64,000 nt of DNA from Telopea speciosissima (GCF_018873765.1 NC_057925.1:43183010-43247009), one strand, 5' to 3'. Shown: positions 34,661 through 55,041, counted from the first letter of the stretch. Program-made: numbers and translations. Notes: generated from the sequence alone by a model not told the origin.

Positions 34661-35139
34661 TCACGAGCTGCCAAATATTTTCTATGTCTTCCTTGTTAGT
34701 TTGGAAATCCAATTTGGTATATCCAACGACTGACAAGCTATTTGCACTTTAAATTTTAAAAAAAAATCTAAATTTTCTCAAGTACTTGAAGATGCGCTTG
34801 ACACTAGTCCAATGTTTTTATTTCGGATTTGAATAGTATTTGCTAACCATTTCAAGTGCATAACACTTACCAAAAAAATTACTGCATAACAAATGTTTAG
34901 CCTACTGCACAACATGACATGCATGAGAGAATTCGTACAACCGAAGCAGACGAAATTCTCATCATAGCCGGTTCATGCAAGACTTGAGAATGTCTTGTAC
35001 TGATCTTAAAGAAGCGTGACACGAAAAAGAAAACGACCAAGAATGCAGAATTGCAGAAGAGAAGAGAGGAAAGTTGATAGTCGAAGACTAAATGAAAATT
35101 AAAATCTTAGAACTCGTAGTTTAGCCTTTTAGGATTTTG

Positions 35140-35850
35140 TATGGTTTAAATTTTATACAATTACATTTTATTTGGTTTGATTTAAATTGAAAACTTTAAT
35201 CTAAAATCGAAACCAAACCGAATCAAATGAAATTTCAATTTCCAAAATCAATATAAAACCATATTTTTATTCTATTCGATTAGATTTTAAATGGTTCGAC
35301 TCAATTCGGTTTTAAATGACCAATTTTTTTTATTTTTTTTTTATTCTAAATTGACTGACACCTTGAGCCGCCAATGTATTTTTCATCTTAGAGAAAGTAG
35401 AATCTCTTCACCATGAATGGATAACGGACGGTAGTGATATATGTTTCCCTTGTGTAGGAGGAGGTCAGTCCCACCAGCTGATGTGTCTCGATGTTTAAAC
35501 CGAAACCGTGAAACCATTTAATAAATGGTTCGGTTCAAAATTAAATCGAAACTGTGAAACCGTTTAATAAATAGTTCGATTATGGTTTCAATTGAGGCCA
35601 TGTAGTTAAACAGTTTGAACCAAACCGCACCGTGTAACCGAATAAACCATTTAACACTCTTAAATATACATAAATGTGCCAAAAGCAAATAGAAACCGTT
35701 TTCCCAACCGAATCGAAACCATGAAACTTTTTAAGAAAATGTTCGGTTATGGTTTCAAAGTTGAGATCATTTAGTTAAACGATTTGAACCGAACCGAACC
35801 GAATCAAACTGATTATACCGAAACCGAGTCGATTAACACCCTTATGTAGG
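35140..35850. repeat. hAT-like repeat remnant rich in AACCGAAACC phrases
   Basis: Repeated TTTAATAAATGGTTCGGTT and GAACCGAACCGAACC phrases. It ends GATTAACACCCTTA, which fits the right terminus of the element at 57418-58156. A matching left end and target duplication were not found. Confidence 0.4.
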
Positions 35851-35859
35851 TATGCGTGT

Positions 35860-36500
35860 ATCATACTCATGGAAGAAGAATTCGATCGAAACCTGTCGAA
35901 ATCACCGAGTTAACTTGGTTTTGTAGGTTTTCGAGATGAGTTGAAGGGGGAATTTATAAAATCAATGGTTTCGACCGAAACTCGATGGTTTCAACTGATT
36001 TCAACCATATTTAGGTAGTTTCGACACTTATGCCCTTCAAAATTTGGAGAAACTTGACTCGAAACTAGGACAAACAAGTATTTAGGCCAAAAATCGGGAC
36101 AGGATAGACTCCAGGAAAAGAAAAAAATAGTTATTAAATGAGCAAATACCCCCTATTTGCACCCCCTGCTCTTCAGACAAGTAAATGTTTTTGTATTTGT
36201 ATTTCATTTACTTAAGGTATGATTCATAAATAAGCAAATACCCCCTATTTGAATCCAATCAAAATAGTTAAAAAATCAAATTCGAAAGGAAAAAAGAAGT
36301 CACCTCCTAGTTCAAGAATAAAAACTGGATTTTCGACGGTAAGTGCAATTTTCAACTTTCTAATGCTAAGGTTTTTCTCAAATCTAAAAATTTCATAAAT
36401 CTTAATATGGTAAAACATTGCTAAAAACCAAAAGTGCGGTAAAATATTCATTTGTTTTGATGTCCAAAAAAATATTTTCATTCAGAGCGATTTTGACAGC
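35860..36500. other. Intergenic with a short direct repeat
   Basis: AAATRAGCAAATACCCCCTATTTG occurs at about 36137-36160 and 36231-36253. TCGAAACC/GGTTTCGACC phrases at 35890-36070 and again at 36830-36950 belong to a dispersed repeat also seen at 59821-59950. No gene is visible. Confidence 0.45.
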
Positions 36501-36518
36501 ATTCGTCCACACCAAATT

Positions 36519-36664
36519 AACTTTGACTGGTACATAACTCCTTCATTATAAATTAGATTTAAGCAATCTTGGATTTGTTTGAAACCTTCAACAAAGCTTT
36601 TAAACAAATCCAAAATTATTTAAATCTAATTTATATTAAAGGGGTTATGTTCTGGTCAAACCTT
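36519..36664. repeat. Foldback (inverted repeat) element, ~62-bp arms
   Basis: Arm 36519-36580 pairs with 36602-36664 with few mismatches. Best block: ATAAATTAGATTTAA against TTAAATCTAATTTAT. The loop is about 21 bases. It could be a MITE; no target duplication was established. Confidence 0.7.
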
Positions 36665-36669
36665 ATTCG

Positions 36670-37385
36670 ATACCATGTCCAAGAACATATACAGGATCAA
36701 ACTTGGATCAAAACTACAAGTATTATTTTTAGTGTTCTTTATGTGAAATTAATGCATGGATTGAGTTTAAAATGTCAAAAATAGGCAGTAAAACAAGAAT
36801 CAAGACAAAAAAAAAATAACTTCTGGGCCTCGAAACCAAGGTTCAAGTTAGCCTGAAGAAAGTCTCAGGTTTCGACCGAGATATGGTCGAAATCGAGACG
36901 AACTCGATTTCTAATTGGTCAAAACCTAGTCGAACCCCGAATTTTAAAACCTTGATCATACTATCTCTACTGACTCCTAAACTCTAGGAAGCATGCATGG
37001 AGCATGCTCAACTTCCAAATAAATAAATTAAAATCATAAAAGATTCGGAAACCATTTATTTAGGGTTCTAAATCATTTTTTTCTCCATTTATGCATTCAT
37101 CCTTAATGAGCACGTGTTCTAATAGCTCAAAATTGAAGTTAAAATGATGCATTCCATTGATCAGTAATACTAATTAAAACTTTGGTTTGTTTGTAAATTT
37201 GTAAAAATAAAAAAAATGGAAACCAGAGAGAATCTGTATGATTTTCTGGCAAGAATTCATTTTTTTCTCGCTCTTGGAGCGAGAAAATTTCCGTGACAAC
37301 GAGAGAAATCATGTAAATACCAAGACGTTTTAAATTATAAAACATAAAATCGTCTTTCCACGCTAAAGCCATCCAAAGATTCAAA
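36670..37385. other. Intergenic, no gene recognised
   Basis: AT-rich, with remnants of the TCGAAACC dispersed repeat at 36830-36950. No coding signal stands out. Confidence 0.5.
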
Positions 37386-37392
37386 ACACTGT

Positions 37393-37715
37393 AATGAGGA
37401 ATCTAGATCCTCTCCAATGACATTTAATCATCATAGTCGATATCCCACCGTCCATGGGGTGTGGGAACCCCTCCCATGGATGGTGGGAGATTGACTCTGG
37501 TGATTAAATGTCATTAGAGGATTCGGGCTCTGTAATAAGTAGTAGTTTTCTATCTGAGAGTGTGGCTTGTGTCCTCCCAATGACATTTAACCACCACAGT
37601 CGATCTCCCACCATCCATGGGGTGTGGTCTCCTCTGGTGGTTAAATGTCATTAGAGGATTCGGGCTCTGTAATAAGTAGTAGTTTTCTGTCTGAGAGTGT
37701 GGCTTGTGTCTTCTC
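37393..37715. repeat. Foldback MITE with a tandem partial second copy
   Basis: TCCTCTCCAATGACATTTAATCA...CCACCGTCCATGG (from 37399) is inverted at 37478-37530 (CCATGGATGGTGGGAG...TTAAATGTCATTAGAGGA). A second smaller foldback follows at 37575-37660, and both are followed by the same GGATTCGGGCTCTGTAATAA and TCTGAGAGTGTGGCTTGTG phrases. The block therefore duplicated in tandem after insertion. Confidence 0.75.
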
Positions 37716-38870
37716 TCTCTTTCTCAAAACAAGGGGTAGGAGTGTCTTTTCATGTGAAGAGAGAGATAGACACATGTGAATGCTGACATATACCACACTC
37801 CCATACAGAGTTCTTTTTCCCGAGAATATATTAGGAGTCAAGAAAACGGTACAATGATTTTGTAAGATTTTTTTTTTTTAATTTTTACAAACAAACAGGC
37901 CCTTGGTGAGACTTCACAGTTGCTACTTCCTAGCAAAGAAATTATCAATTGCAGTTTCCTTGACATATATCTAAACAAATCGGGATGGGTTTTTGGTATT
38001 TTGAATAACAGAGGAGGGTTGAACTTAATACTGTTTTGACAAATAGTAGTACAGAAGCAGTAGCTAGGAGTCTTCTACAAGCGCTGCAATTTTTTAATAC
38101 TTTTGGAAGGACTAACATATAGGTCTGAAATGCATCTCAGGAATTGCAGGAATCAATCAAAGTCCATCTGACTTCACAAGATATGTGGAACTCTTTTCAT
38201 ATTTTTGAGCTCTTAAAATCATATTTTCAAACAATTTCCTTCTGTAATGATGGGAATTCACGGGTTACTTTTATGTTTTAACAAGTTTGTCATTAAAGCA
38301 AGCAAGCTTGACAGGGAAATATCGAGCAATGGTTCTGTAAATAATATCTTATCTTTACTTTAATGTTTAGTTCTTTCTTTTTCTAAATAAAAATTATCAA
38401 ATGCAGTAGACTATATTGTACCCCACCAAAAAATTGCAGTAGACTGTAGTGCCTCTTTGAGGATGTTGTTGGGCTGTATTGCCTGTCATGCTGCACATAC
38501 GTCAGAAGGAAGTCTAATATAATTTATCAAAAAAATAATAAAAATTAGGTAGATAGGGACTATATATAGTATGAAGCTTGCTTAGCTAATTATAGCCTCT
38601 TATGTATGTAACTCTAATATAATTTATTTTTCATGAATAAGATCGACTTGGTTCTTAGGTCTTGAGCTTTACAACTAACCACAATGCCCATGCTGATTGA
38701 GACCAAATCTACCATGGATTTCTTGTTAGGCCAAACAAGAAATAAAATTGAATAGATTAAATTGATGAAGATCATCCAATTTACTTGATCTTAATTTTCC
38801 AACATATTCTTTCAATGGTGACCTATCAAAATATCTAACAAGGTAGTTTCTAATCATCTTTGAACTAAAG
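37716..38870. other. Intergenic, no gene recognised
   Basis: AT-rich DNA without a recognisable family or coding signal. Confidence 0.5.
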
Positions 38871-38877
38871 CAAATTA

Positions 38878-39633
38878 AGGGTGTTAATCGGTTCGGTTTT
38901 GATTTATGATACAATATGTACAAACAAAAATCAAACTGAAATTAGATAATTTTCATATATTCAAATCAAAAGTGAACTCAATCGATTTGGTTTTATTTAG
39001 TTATCTCTATATTTGATTTTATTCAATTCTTACTCTGTTCAAATTCAATTTAAATAAATTAACTAGTTGAAACAAATAAAGTTGATAAATAAATTACACC
39101 CTCGTGAAATAAAATCCCACGATGTCAAATATGGTACCTTTCAACCTTTTTTACATAATAAGGTCCAATAAAATCTATTACATAGTTACGTGCAAAACCT
39201 TCCAAAGACATTATTAATTACTTTAAATATAAACTATCTTCAAAATACTTCTTAGGATCAATAGTAACTAAAATACTTAAGCCCAAAAAGACTAGTAGAA
39301 GTGAAGAACTACAGAATAGAAGTGAGGAGAGTTTATAGTAAAAAACGGATGCGGAAGAGATGAGGTGAAAACTGAAATCTTAGAAATTGTGTTTTAGCTT
39401 TTTAGGATTTAATATAGTTTATGTTTGATTCAGCTTCGGTTTATATTGGTTACACTTTTTTCAGTTCGATTTGCTTCAAATCGACGGGTTTTAGCCTACA
39501 ACCAGAATGAATGAAATTTCATTTTTCAAAACCAAAATCGAACTGATTATTTTATTTTATTTTTGGTTCAATTCGATTTGGTTTTAAATGGTCAGTTTTG
39601 GTTTTTAGCTTCAGTTCTAAATTGGCATCCTTA
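38878..39633. repeat. Possible hAT-like element remnant
   Basis: Starts TAAGGGTGTTAATCGGTTCGG and ends near TTGGCATCCTTA, imperfectly inverted ends like those at 57418-58156. The interior has TTCGGTTT/AATCGAAC-type phrases. The flanks do not show a clear 8-bp duplication. Confidence 0.4.
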
Positions 39634-39636
39634 CTG

Positions 39637-40700
39637 TCACACCCCGCTCCCTACATATGGGACATGTGATTAGAATACCATCAGTATTGCACACTAACCC
39701 CAAGGACTTACGCTTTGCAGTACCATGGTCACTGATCCCACATAACAGATCAAATCAAAGTGTATGCAGAAGCTATATAACATTTATAAATTATCAGAGT
39801 GTGGAAGCTAAATATGTGATATCATATAATAAGTGATAATTTATTCCATCACCTTGAAGTTTGTAAAACATTAACTAGTAATATGTAAATACAAGTAAAT
39901 AAAATTCCCAAAAGTTACATCGTATTTAAATGCTTCAATCTTCTTTAAACAATCCAAAACTCATATAGGTTTCAAGCCCGCACTATGCCACGCCATGAGT
40001 GCAAGTCTCACAAGCGCACTCCGGACCATTCTCCTCCTCGCATCAAACATTCCAAACATCGCAGCCATCAACGTACAAATGCGTCGAGTCACCATTGGTC
40101 GGTACCATCATACCTGCAGCCATATATAAAAAGAAAGGTCCCTCGAGGGATGAGCTTCCAACTAAGCCCAGTGAGCAATTAGATCATACAAGCATATGAA
40201 AACAATCATGAATGCACAACCACCAGGACGCAAACAATAAATTCCAGTTTTAGTATGCATCTACCTAACAATCAAATGCCTAAGTCCATGAGGTACAGTG
40301 CTACTGCCACATCCCATAGGTAGTATCCCCAGCCTCCAGAGTCCACACAGATAACTATCCGACGATGATACCCGAGTTGTGGTTGAAAACCTGCGAGACT
40401 GGACCCCCTCACCGGGTTATCTGCAAGCCCCTGAGATACCCTAGCTCTTACCTAAATACCGGTGGTTTGTTGAGAATGGCACCCCAGTCCATCGGAAGTC
40501 ACCATCGATTATCCAACACCTTTCCCCCTGTTGGTAAGGGGTGTAGCACTGGGGAATTGTAATCCTAACCATGCACCTAAAAAGAAGGGTGCACACTCAT
40601 GTATAAGTCAGAGGTCGAGTCCATAGTACTGAAATCATGGTCGGCCCAGCTATCCTCTTGCCCCCTCTATCTTACACATGCACATGCATAGGGGATGGTT
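39637..40700. repeat. Possible gypsy solo LTR or LTR remnant
   Basis: Begins TGTCACACCCCGCTCC, a common opening of plant gypsy LTRs. It is GC-richer than its surroundings and contains no gag-pol. The right end is not fixed. This is a composition and terminus call only. Confidence 0.35.
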
Positions 40701-40733
40701 TTTAGTCTCGTTGGAATCGATGTATCATCCTAA

Positions 40734-41020
40734 AAGGTTAGGTGGTTTTGGTTTAGGAATTATGTTTTTCACAATAAAGCTCTGTCAATTAAGTTAGCTT
40801 GGAGACTATTGTCTCAACCCCAGGACTTATGGGCTAGTGTAATTAAAACTAGGTACAACCCTCAAACTTCTCTTTTTGACCTAAGAACTATTCTTAAGAG
40901 GAATCCTTGGTTTGAGATGGGTTATCTCATGTTATTCCTCTTCTAAGAAATATAGTTTATCAGAAGGTTGGAGATGAGACTACTATTTATATATGGAATG
41001 ACCTCTACCCTTAAGGATTA
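40734..41020 (+). mobile_element. L1 LINE fragment
   Basis: The plus strand, across frames, resembles the post-RT region GGFGLG, then a KL..LAWRLL-like stretch, RYNPQTS, and IWNDLYP. Stops throughout. The orientation is opposite to the RTE-like LINE that follows. Confidence 0.6.
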
Positions 41021-41599
41021 TATGATACCATCCATCTAATGGGTTTACTTAGTGACTTAATTTGGAGATCATTGGAATTGTGGTTTGTTACTCTACTTGC
41101 TTTTCACAATAAATCTTTGTCAATTAGGTTAGCTAATGATTGCTAAAACTCCAACTGAAGGGTCATCTTCTCAAGTTAATTACGAAAATTGAGAGAAAAA
41201 ATACGATTTGGAGATCGAAGTACTCTATCAAAGAGTGCGGAGGCCTGGAACTTATACTTTCTTAGCAAAGTCCTAAGCGCATTTGTTCACCTAAAATCAC
41301 TCACCGAGAGAATGCAAGCAGTCTAGGTCGCCTATTGGTGGGCATAAAAATAATATATGGTTTTTTAATTATCAAACATTTTTTCTTGGCCTCAATATTA
41401 GAGTCGTGCTCTGTCCATACCAATCAAGTAGCAATTAGTTCGCCTTCAACCTTGCATACAAAAACAACAAATAGAAAAATGACCAAACAAAAAGGATGAG
41501 AGTAAGAAGGCGGCGGCACAACCCAGCAAGTCAAGAACATCTCAGTTAAATGGGGTTTGCTATATGGATTCTTTCCCTCCAATAGGTTCTATCCGACGT

Positions 41600-42800
41600 C
41601 GTACTTGCTACAAGGCCTATACTATGCATGTCCTTCCTCTCAACTTTTCCTATGGTCATTTTAGCCATACTCGTTCTTTTGCTCATTCAATCGGGATCAT
41701 ATCACTCTTCCTTACGGGGGCGTCCCTAGGCTTCCGTTGAATGTGACCATACCACCTCAAACGACTCTCTCGGAGTTTGTCATTGATCGGGGCAACGCCC
41801 AAGTCAGCTCTAATATACACATTACTTACTTTATCTTTAGTTTTTCCGCACATCCATCTTAATATCATCCTCTCTACTATACAAAGTTTCTCAATATGAC
41901 ACTTCTTAACTGCCCAACATTCTGCCCCATACATCATAGTCGGTGTACAATATTCCTATAGAATTTTTCGTTAAGCTTTAAAGGAATACATCGATTGTAC
42001 AATACTCCGGAGACACTTCTCCACTTCAACCATCCCACTTTAATTTTCTGCGAAACATCATCTTCTATGTGACCTTCTTTATTTATGATTGATCTCAGAT
42101 GTCTAAAATAGTCTTTTTGCGGGATCTCTCTTTCCCCAAGTATCCATCATAGAATGACTAAAATTATACATCATATACTCCGTCTTCGTTTAACTAATCT
42201 TAAAACCTCTTGTTTCTAATATAGATCTCTAAAGCTCTAACTTAGCGTTAATTCCTGCTTTAGTCTCATCCACCAGAACTATATCATCGACAAAGAACAT
42301 ACAACTCATGACATCGTCTTGGATGCTCTTGGTTAGATCATCCATGATAAGCGCAAATAGATAAGGGCTTAAAGCTGATCCCTGATGTAGACCAATCACA
42401 ATTAGGAATTCCTTGCCCTGACCTCCCACAGATCTCATACTAGTCACCACTCCCTCATAAATATCTTTAATTCCATCCACATAAATACTTGACACCCCTC
42501 TCTACACTAGGACATTCGGGATTAAATCATTAGGAACTCGAACATAAGCTTTTTCTAAGTCAATAAAGACCATATATCTTTCTATGGAGATCTTTCTCGC
42601 TTTCTCTATATCTTTCCATGAGCCTCCTCAATAAGTACGTAGTTTATGTGAATATGGAGAGCTCAATCAATGATCTCAATAATGACCATATGGAGATCCT
42701 TCTTGCTATCTCTATGTCTTTCTATGAACCTCCTCAATAAATAAATAGCTTTGTTCGATATGGAAAGTTCTATCGTTGATCTCCCATTGCAAATCCGACT
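41600..42800 (-). mobile_element. RTE-like LINE, RT and 3' end, degenerate
   Basis: The minus strand encodes an RT palm at 42229-42495, with QGSALSPYLFALIMDDLT and a FVDD catalytic motif in place of YADD. The 3' part at 41683-41937 reads MMYGAECWAVKK and LRWYGHIQRKP. Upstream (42530-42780) the region encoding the first RT block (FIDLEKAY) is tandemly duplicated with period about 116 bp. Frame breaks are frequent. Confidence 0.78.
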
Positions 42801-42843
42801 AAATCTATTGATCATTCGTCCAAAAGCGCTTCTATATCAACAT

Positions 42844-42847
<4 letters not shown>

Positions 42848-42886
<39 letters not shown>
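42848..42886. repeat. TC microsatellite
   Basis: About 19 uninterrupted CT repeats. Confidence 0.95.
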
Positions 42887-42889
<3 letters not shown>

Positions 42890-43212
42890 CAAGTGTGAAC
42901 TGAACTTTAATTATGTGCCTATGAACATTACATTAATAATCGTTAAGAAATCAAACGAATGAAGACGAAGATGATAGGTATGGTAAATTGGGTGATCCTC
43001 TAAGTACTCTATCCTGTCATTTATTGTAGGTGGGGGACGGGAAGTGAACGAGTGAATGGGTCTCCTAAGATAACAGAGAGCAGAGAGCAGAGAGCAGAGA
43101 GCAAATGGAAATATCGGATAAACTAACTAGGAAACGAACTAGCTAGCTAAGGCAAGTCAACTGGAATAAAGCATATGTATAATCGAATCCCACTCCTATG
43201 CAGTTCAGGTAT

Positions 43213-43386
43213 CTTGCGGTGCCTTGCAGCAAAGGTCTGAGAACTCAACACATGGAAGATGCTTCATCAAACGGTGCAAGGTCAAATGACCTAGTTTTTT
43301 TTTTTTTTTCTTTCTCAAGCTGGGCACCGTTGGATGTCGAATCCTCCACTTGTTGAGCTCAGACCCAAACTGCATGGCACCGCAAG
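43213..43386. repeat. Foldback MITE-like element
   Basis: Left arm 43213-43280 (CTTGCGGTGCCTTGCAG...GTCTGAG...CTCAACA...AACGGTGC) is inverted at 43322-43386 (GCACCGTTGG...TGTTGAGCTCAGAC...GCATGGCACCGCAAG). A T-run lies between. It is about 460 bp beyond the stop codon of the protease gene, so it could lie in or near its 3' UTR. Confidence 0.75.
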
Positions 43387-43848
43387 ATTAAGGCACTGCA
43401 AAGGATTTTTTTTCCTGTTTAGTCAGGATCCGAGAGGCAGAAAAAGCGATCGATGCTCAAGACTTTTGTATCCCAATTGATATTCTCTAAGCTGAAAGTA
43501 GTAATTCTGATCCAGAGAAGTCCAGCGATTAAGAGAACATGACTGATACAGACTGATCCATCAAATCAATTTCAGCAGAAACCGATACTGATACCGATAC
43601 CGATTACTACGTTCAAGGGCCCCAGAGAACCAGCCTGCTTTAGAGACAATTATAGCCAAATATAGACATACCAAGCATGCTGTAAGACCTTAATATCAGC
43701 CAACTATGAATTTAATGACATGAGAGTGCACGACGTCTGTTATATAAAAGGATTCAAAGATCACATCCAGTAATATTTACATTCAGGTGTAAAGCTGTTC
43801 AAAACGGGTCGACAGTAAATGAAAAGCCACATAGTAGAATTGTTTTGT

Positions 43849-51345
<7,497 letters not shown>

Positions 51346-52246
51346 TATCTACCAGTCTTCTTCAGTGATTCAGTCGGTTTACGCAATCTTATCCGTTGGA
51401 TCTTATGGTCAAACAATTTCACACCGTCGATGACTAACTATAACCTAGTCTGTGACACGCCTGCAGTCCTAAGTCCTAACCCACCACCTCCTCCTTCACG
51501 AGGTTCGTATTTTCAGTTTTTTTTTTTTTTTTTTTTGGGTAGAGTATTTTTAGTTTTTTGATGTTACCAAAAAAAAAAATTTATTTTTAGTTTTTGAATT
51601 TTATCCTCTAAAGTCTAAACTCTAAAGCCTTAAAGGCGAAGGAAAGGATCTTCGACCCAACCTATGGGCCCCACTCCGCCAAAAAGCCACAAACCGATGG
51701 AAAGATACTCTGAAGAGCACCGATTGTGTATCTCGCGAGCTATTAAATTGACTGCTACCAGGGCCATCAACGGTAGCTATAGAAGTTTCCTTTTGAGATT
51801 TTGGAATCTTTTTTAAAAAACAAAATCGTCCAGACTATGACGTGCCGTTTTGTTTTGTCTTTTTTAAGGAGAAAACGTCCAGAAGAGTTTAAATAACTGA
51901 TACTAAAAAAAGGAGAAAAGTTATGGTGTATTAAATAGTATGATGAGCTGTGATTCTGAGGATCGCTTTTTTTGGTTAGCACCGTTGGATTTTCTTCTAG
52001 ATTTAGATTCGAATATGACGGAGCTTCCAAGAGGAATACGTAGGCGGAAAAGGTTCTCCTTAGATGCACTCCAGCATATGCGTTGAAGTCGATGCGTGTT
52101 TTTTACCAAAAACAAAAAACCGATGCGTTAACTTACCGCATTACGTGTCCGGCACGAGTGGACTTTTGTGAGCTCACACTTTTTTTTTTTTGGGTTTTTG
52201 GGGTAAAGCTTCTGTTAGGTAGTAGAAAATCTTGGCTTAATTTGGA

Positions 52247-52261
52247 TTGATTCCTATTTTT
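52247..52261. repeat. Target-site duplication of the L1 insertion (left)
   Basis: TTGATTCCTATTTTT is identical to 55027-55041, 15 bp perfect. Confidence 0.85.
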
Positions 52262-55026
52262 TTTGTTTTTGTTTGGATGAAAGGAGCTTTGTATTATAAT
52301 AAAGGAGTAATTTACATACGGTCGTAGTTCTTCGCAGCTGCATCCTCCCTTATAAGACGAGAGAGAGCAGGTGGAAGGCTATTTGGACAGAGGTGAATCT
52401 CTTGACAAGAGTTCAGAAACCCTACCAAGAAATCAGCACAAGAGTTGATTTTCCTAACATGGTGGGTGAACACACAACTCTAAAAGCAATCGCGAAGGTC
52501 CAAAATTTCTCCAACCAGATCGAGCAGGTACCATGACACTTTGTATCTCCCTGAGATGGATTGCACAGTAGTAAGTGAGTCCGAGCGCACCTGGATCGGA
52601 GGGAGACCTAAACTCCTTGCCTTTATCAGCCCTGTTTTGATGGCCTGTAGCTCCATGCGCAGTATATTTTGATCCATCGTTGCCCCCACCACAGCAAATA
52701 CAGCCACCCCCGCAGTGTCACGACCAATAGCACCATAGCCTCCCAAGCCATCCCTGCGAACGGAACCATCGCAGTTAAGAGCAGTCCAACCATCCAGAGG
52801 GTGAGGCCACTTGATTGGCCACATCGATCCGCCATCTATGGAAGAAATCACGATTGTAGCTTAAGTCCAAGATCTTAGATTGCATTTCGGCAAAACGACC
52901 CCGGGTTTCATTGATAATTCGGTGTAGAACCTCACCACTTGAAGCTCGCCGCTCCTGAAAGAGCCTGTTGTTCCTCTCACACCAAACCCGATAGACTGTG
53001 GCCGTAAAGCTGAACCGCTTGATATGGCTAATGAGGGAGTCACCTGTGAAGTGATTAAGCAGCCATGAACGCTCACCTTGCCACGATGAGCAAGGCTCTC
53101 TTCGGTATCCATGCATCGTGAGAACGCCCTTCCATATTGAGGACGAGAATGTGCATTGGAAGAATAGATGATCAATAGTTTCCACAGCACCTTGGCAAAG
53201 AAGGCAGGCATCATCTGTGATAATACCCCATCGACGTAGTCTGTCCCTAGTGGGGAGTCTATGGCGCCCAACGAGCCATGCAATTAGAGAGAAACGGAGT
53301 TGTGAAGATGGGAACCAGATGAGCTTATGTCACGGCATCAAGGGCTCCTGACACCTAACCACCTCCCAAGTTGTCTTCAAGGTGAACTTCCCAGTTGAGG
53401 ATGGCATCCAAATGACTGTGTCATCCACCAATCTGGAGTGGATTTTGATGCTAGTGATCTCATTCCATCTAGCCGTTAGAAGTGGATCAGCCGATAGCGC
53501 CTCCCATGCATAATGTGAGTTGAGAAGGGAGCTAACTCTCTCAAAAGGGTTTTCGCCTGTGGCTTCAGCAATAAGAACTCCATCATGTTCTCTTGTTGCT
53601 AGGGGGCCGCCTGGTAGCCAAGGATCGAACCAGAGGAGTGTACTATCCCCCGTTTTTAAGAGGTACCTGATGCATTTGGAAGCTAAAGGTCTGGTCTCTA
53701 GCACAGCTTTCACAGAGGTCGTACACTGAGCTGCGGTGTCCATGGACCACACTGAATGTCTTTGGAGCCATCTTTGGTGAAAAAACTCAGCCCATAAATT
53801 AGGCATCTTGGAGGCGAAATTCCACACTTGTCGCATCATTGCTGCCTTGTTCCAATCCTCAAGCCTGCGTAAGCCCAAGCCCCCTTCCTCTCTAGGTAAG
53901 TAAACAAATTTCCATGCGACCTTGTGTGAGCCTTTTTCAGCACTACCAATCCATAGAAAATGGTGGCCATTTTCTTTTCAATAGTCTTTAGGGTCTTTTG
54001 TGAGAGCTTAAAAACATTAAGCCAATATGCAACAATTCCCATAATAACGGACTTAATCAGAGTCAAACGGCCTGCATAGGATAACGCTTTCGCCTTCCAA
54101 GATGAGAATTTTGATCAATTTTATGGATAAGATCAATGTAGTTGTGAGGCCGAAGAGTCTTCAACGCAAGGGAGACGCCCAGATATTTAATTGGTAGGGT
54201 CCCAGTCGAGCACCTCAGGATACGGTAGATATCTCCTTCAAGACTGGAGGAACAATTAGCAAAAAAGACATTAGACTTCCCCAAGTTAATGGACAACCCC
54301 GACATTGCAAAGAAAGTGTCGAAGAGCTGCTTTACCACTGCCGCATTTGCTGTTGTGGCCTTACCAAACGCAAAAAGGTCATCCGCAAAGCACACCGACG
54401 TAATCTTCGGTTTAGCATAGAACTGGTGGTTACTGAAAGTCCCCTCTATTGCCGCTACAGTGAGAGAGTCAGTAAAAAATTGCAGGACAATGTTGAATAA
54501 AAAGGGTGATAGTGGGCACCCCTGACGAAGTCCTCTATTAGCAGAAAACCTAGGGAATTGAGCACCATTAAGGAAAATTACAAAACTTGGATTGATAACA
54601 CACTGTACCACCCATGCAATGAAGGGAGGGGGGAAGTTCAAACGGTTAAGCAGGGAGAAAAGAAAACTCCATTGGACCAAATCATAGGCCTTTTTGAGAT
54701 CCAGTTTAGCAGTGAATCGGGGCATACCTGTATGAAGATGGTAACCATGCAGTAATTCTTGGCATAACAGAATGTTATCCATAATATGCTTACCCTCCAC
54801 GAAAGCAGATTGATTGTTACCAACAACCTTATGCAGCACATCCTTCAGTCGATTTGCAATAAGTTTGGAGATGAAGCGGTAAAGTATTGGGCTGACTGCT
54901 ATAGGTCTGTAATCAAAGAAAGAGTTATGTTCAGCACCCTTAGGAATCAGGGTGAGCCGAGACAACTTTAGCTGATCTGGCATGCGCAGTGTAGCAAAGA
55001 AGTCCAAAATGGCTTCACACACGTCC
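52262..55026 (-). mobile_element. L1 LINE, 5'-truncated, flanked by 15-bp TSD
   Basis: The minus strand encodes RT (54063-55026): LTLIPKGAEHN, YRPIAVSPILYR, NNQSAFVEGKHI, LDLKKAYD, RGLRQGCPLSPFLFN and the catalytic FADDLFAF. Then come the post-RT region (53330-54066), zf-RVT (52775-53283, with METIDHLFFQC and VWCERNNRLFQ) and RNase H (52480-52851, with LNCDGSVRRDGLGGYG). The endonuclease is missing through 5' truncation at 55026. The 3' end is a T/G-rich run on the plus strand, a short impure poly(A). Two or three frameshifts break the ORF (near 54065, 53870 and 53290). Confidence 0.93.
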
Positions 55027-55041
55027 TTGATTCCTATTTTT

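Noticed and set aside
35140..35850. Telomere-like or satellite array of AACCGAAACC
   Set aside because: The phrases are irregular and the end matches hAT-type termini seen elsewhere; neither strict tandem periodicity nor telomere motif is present.
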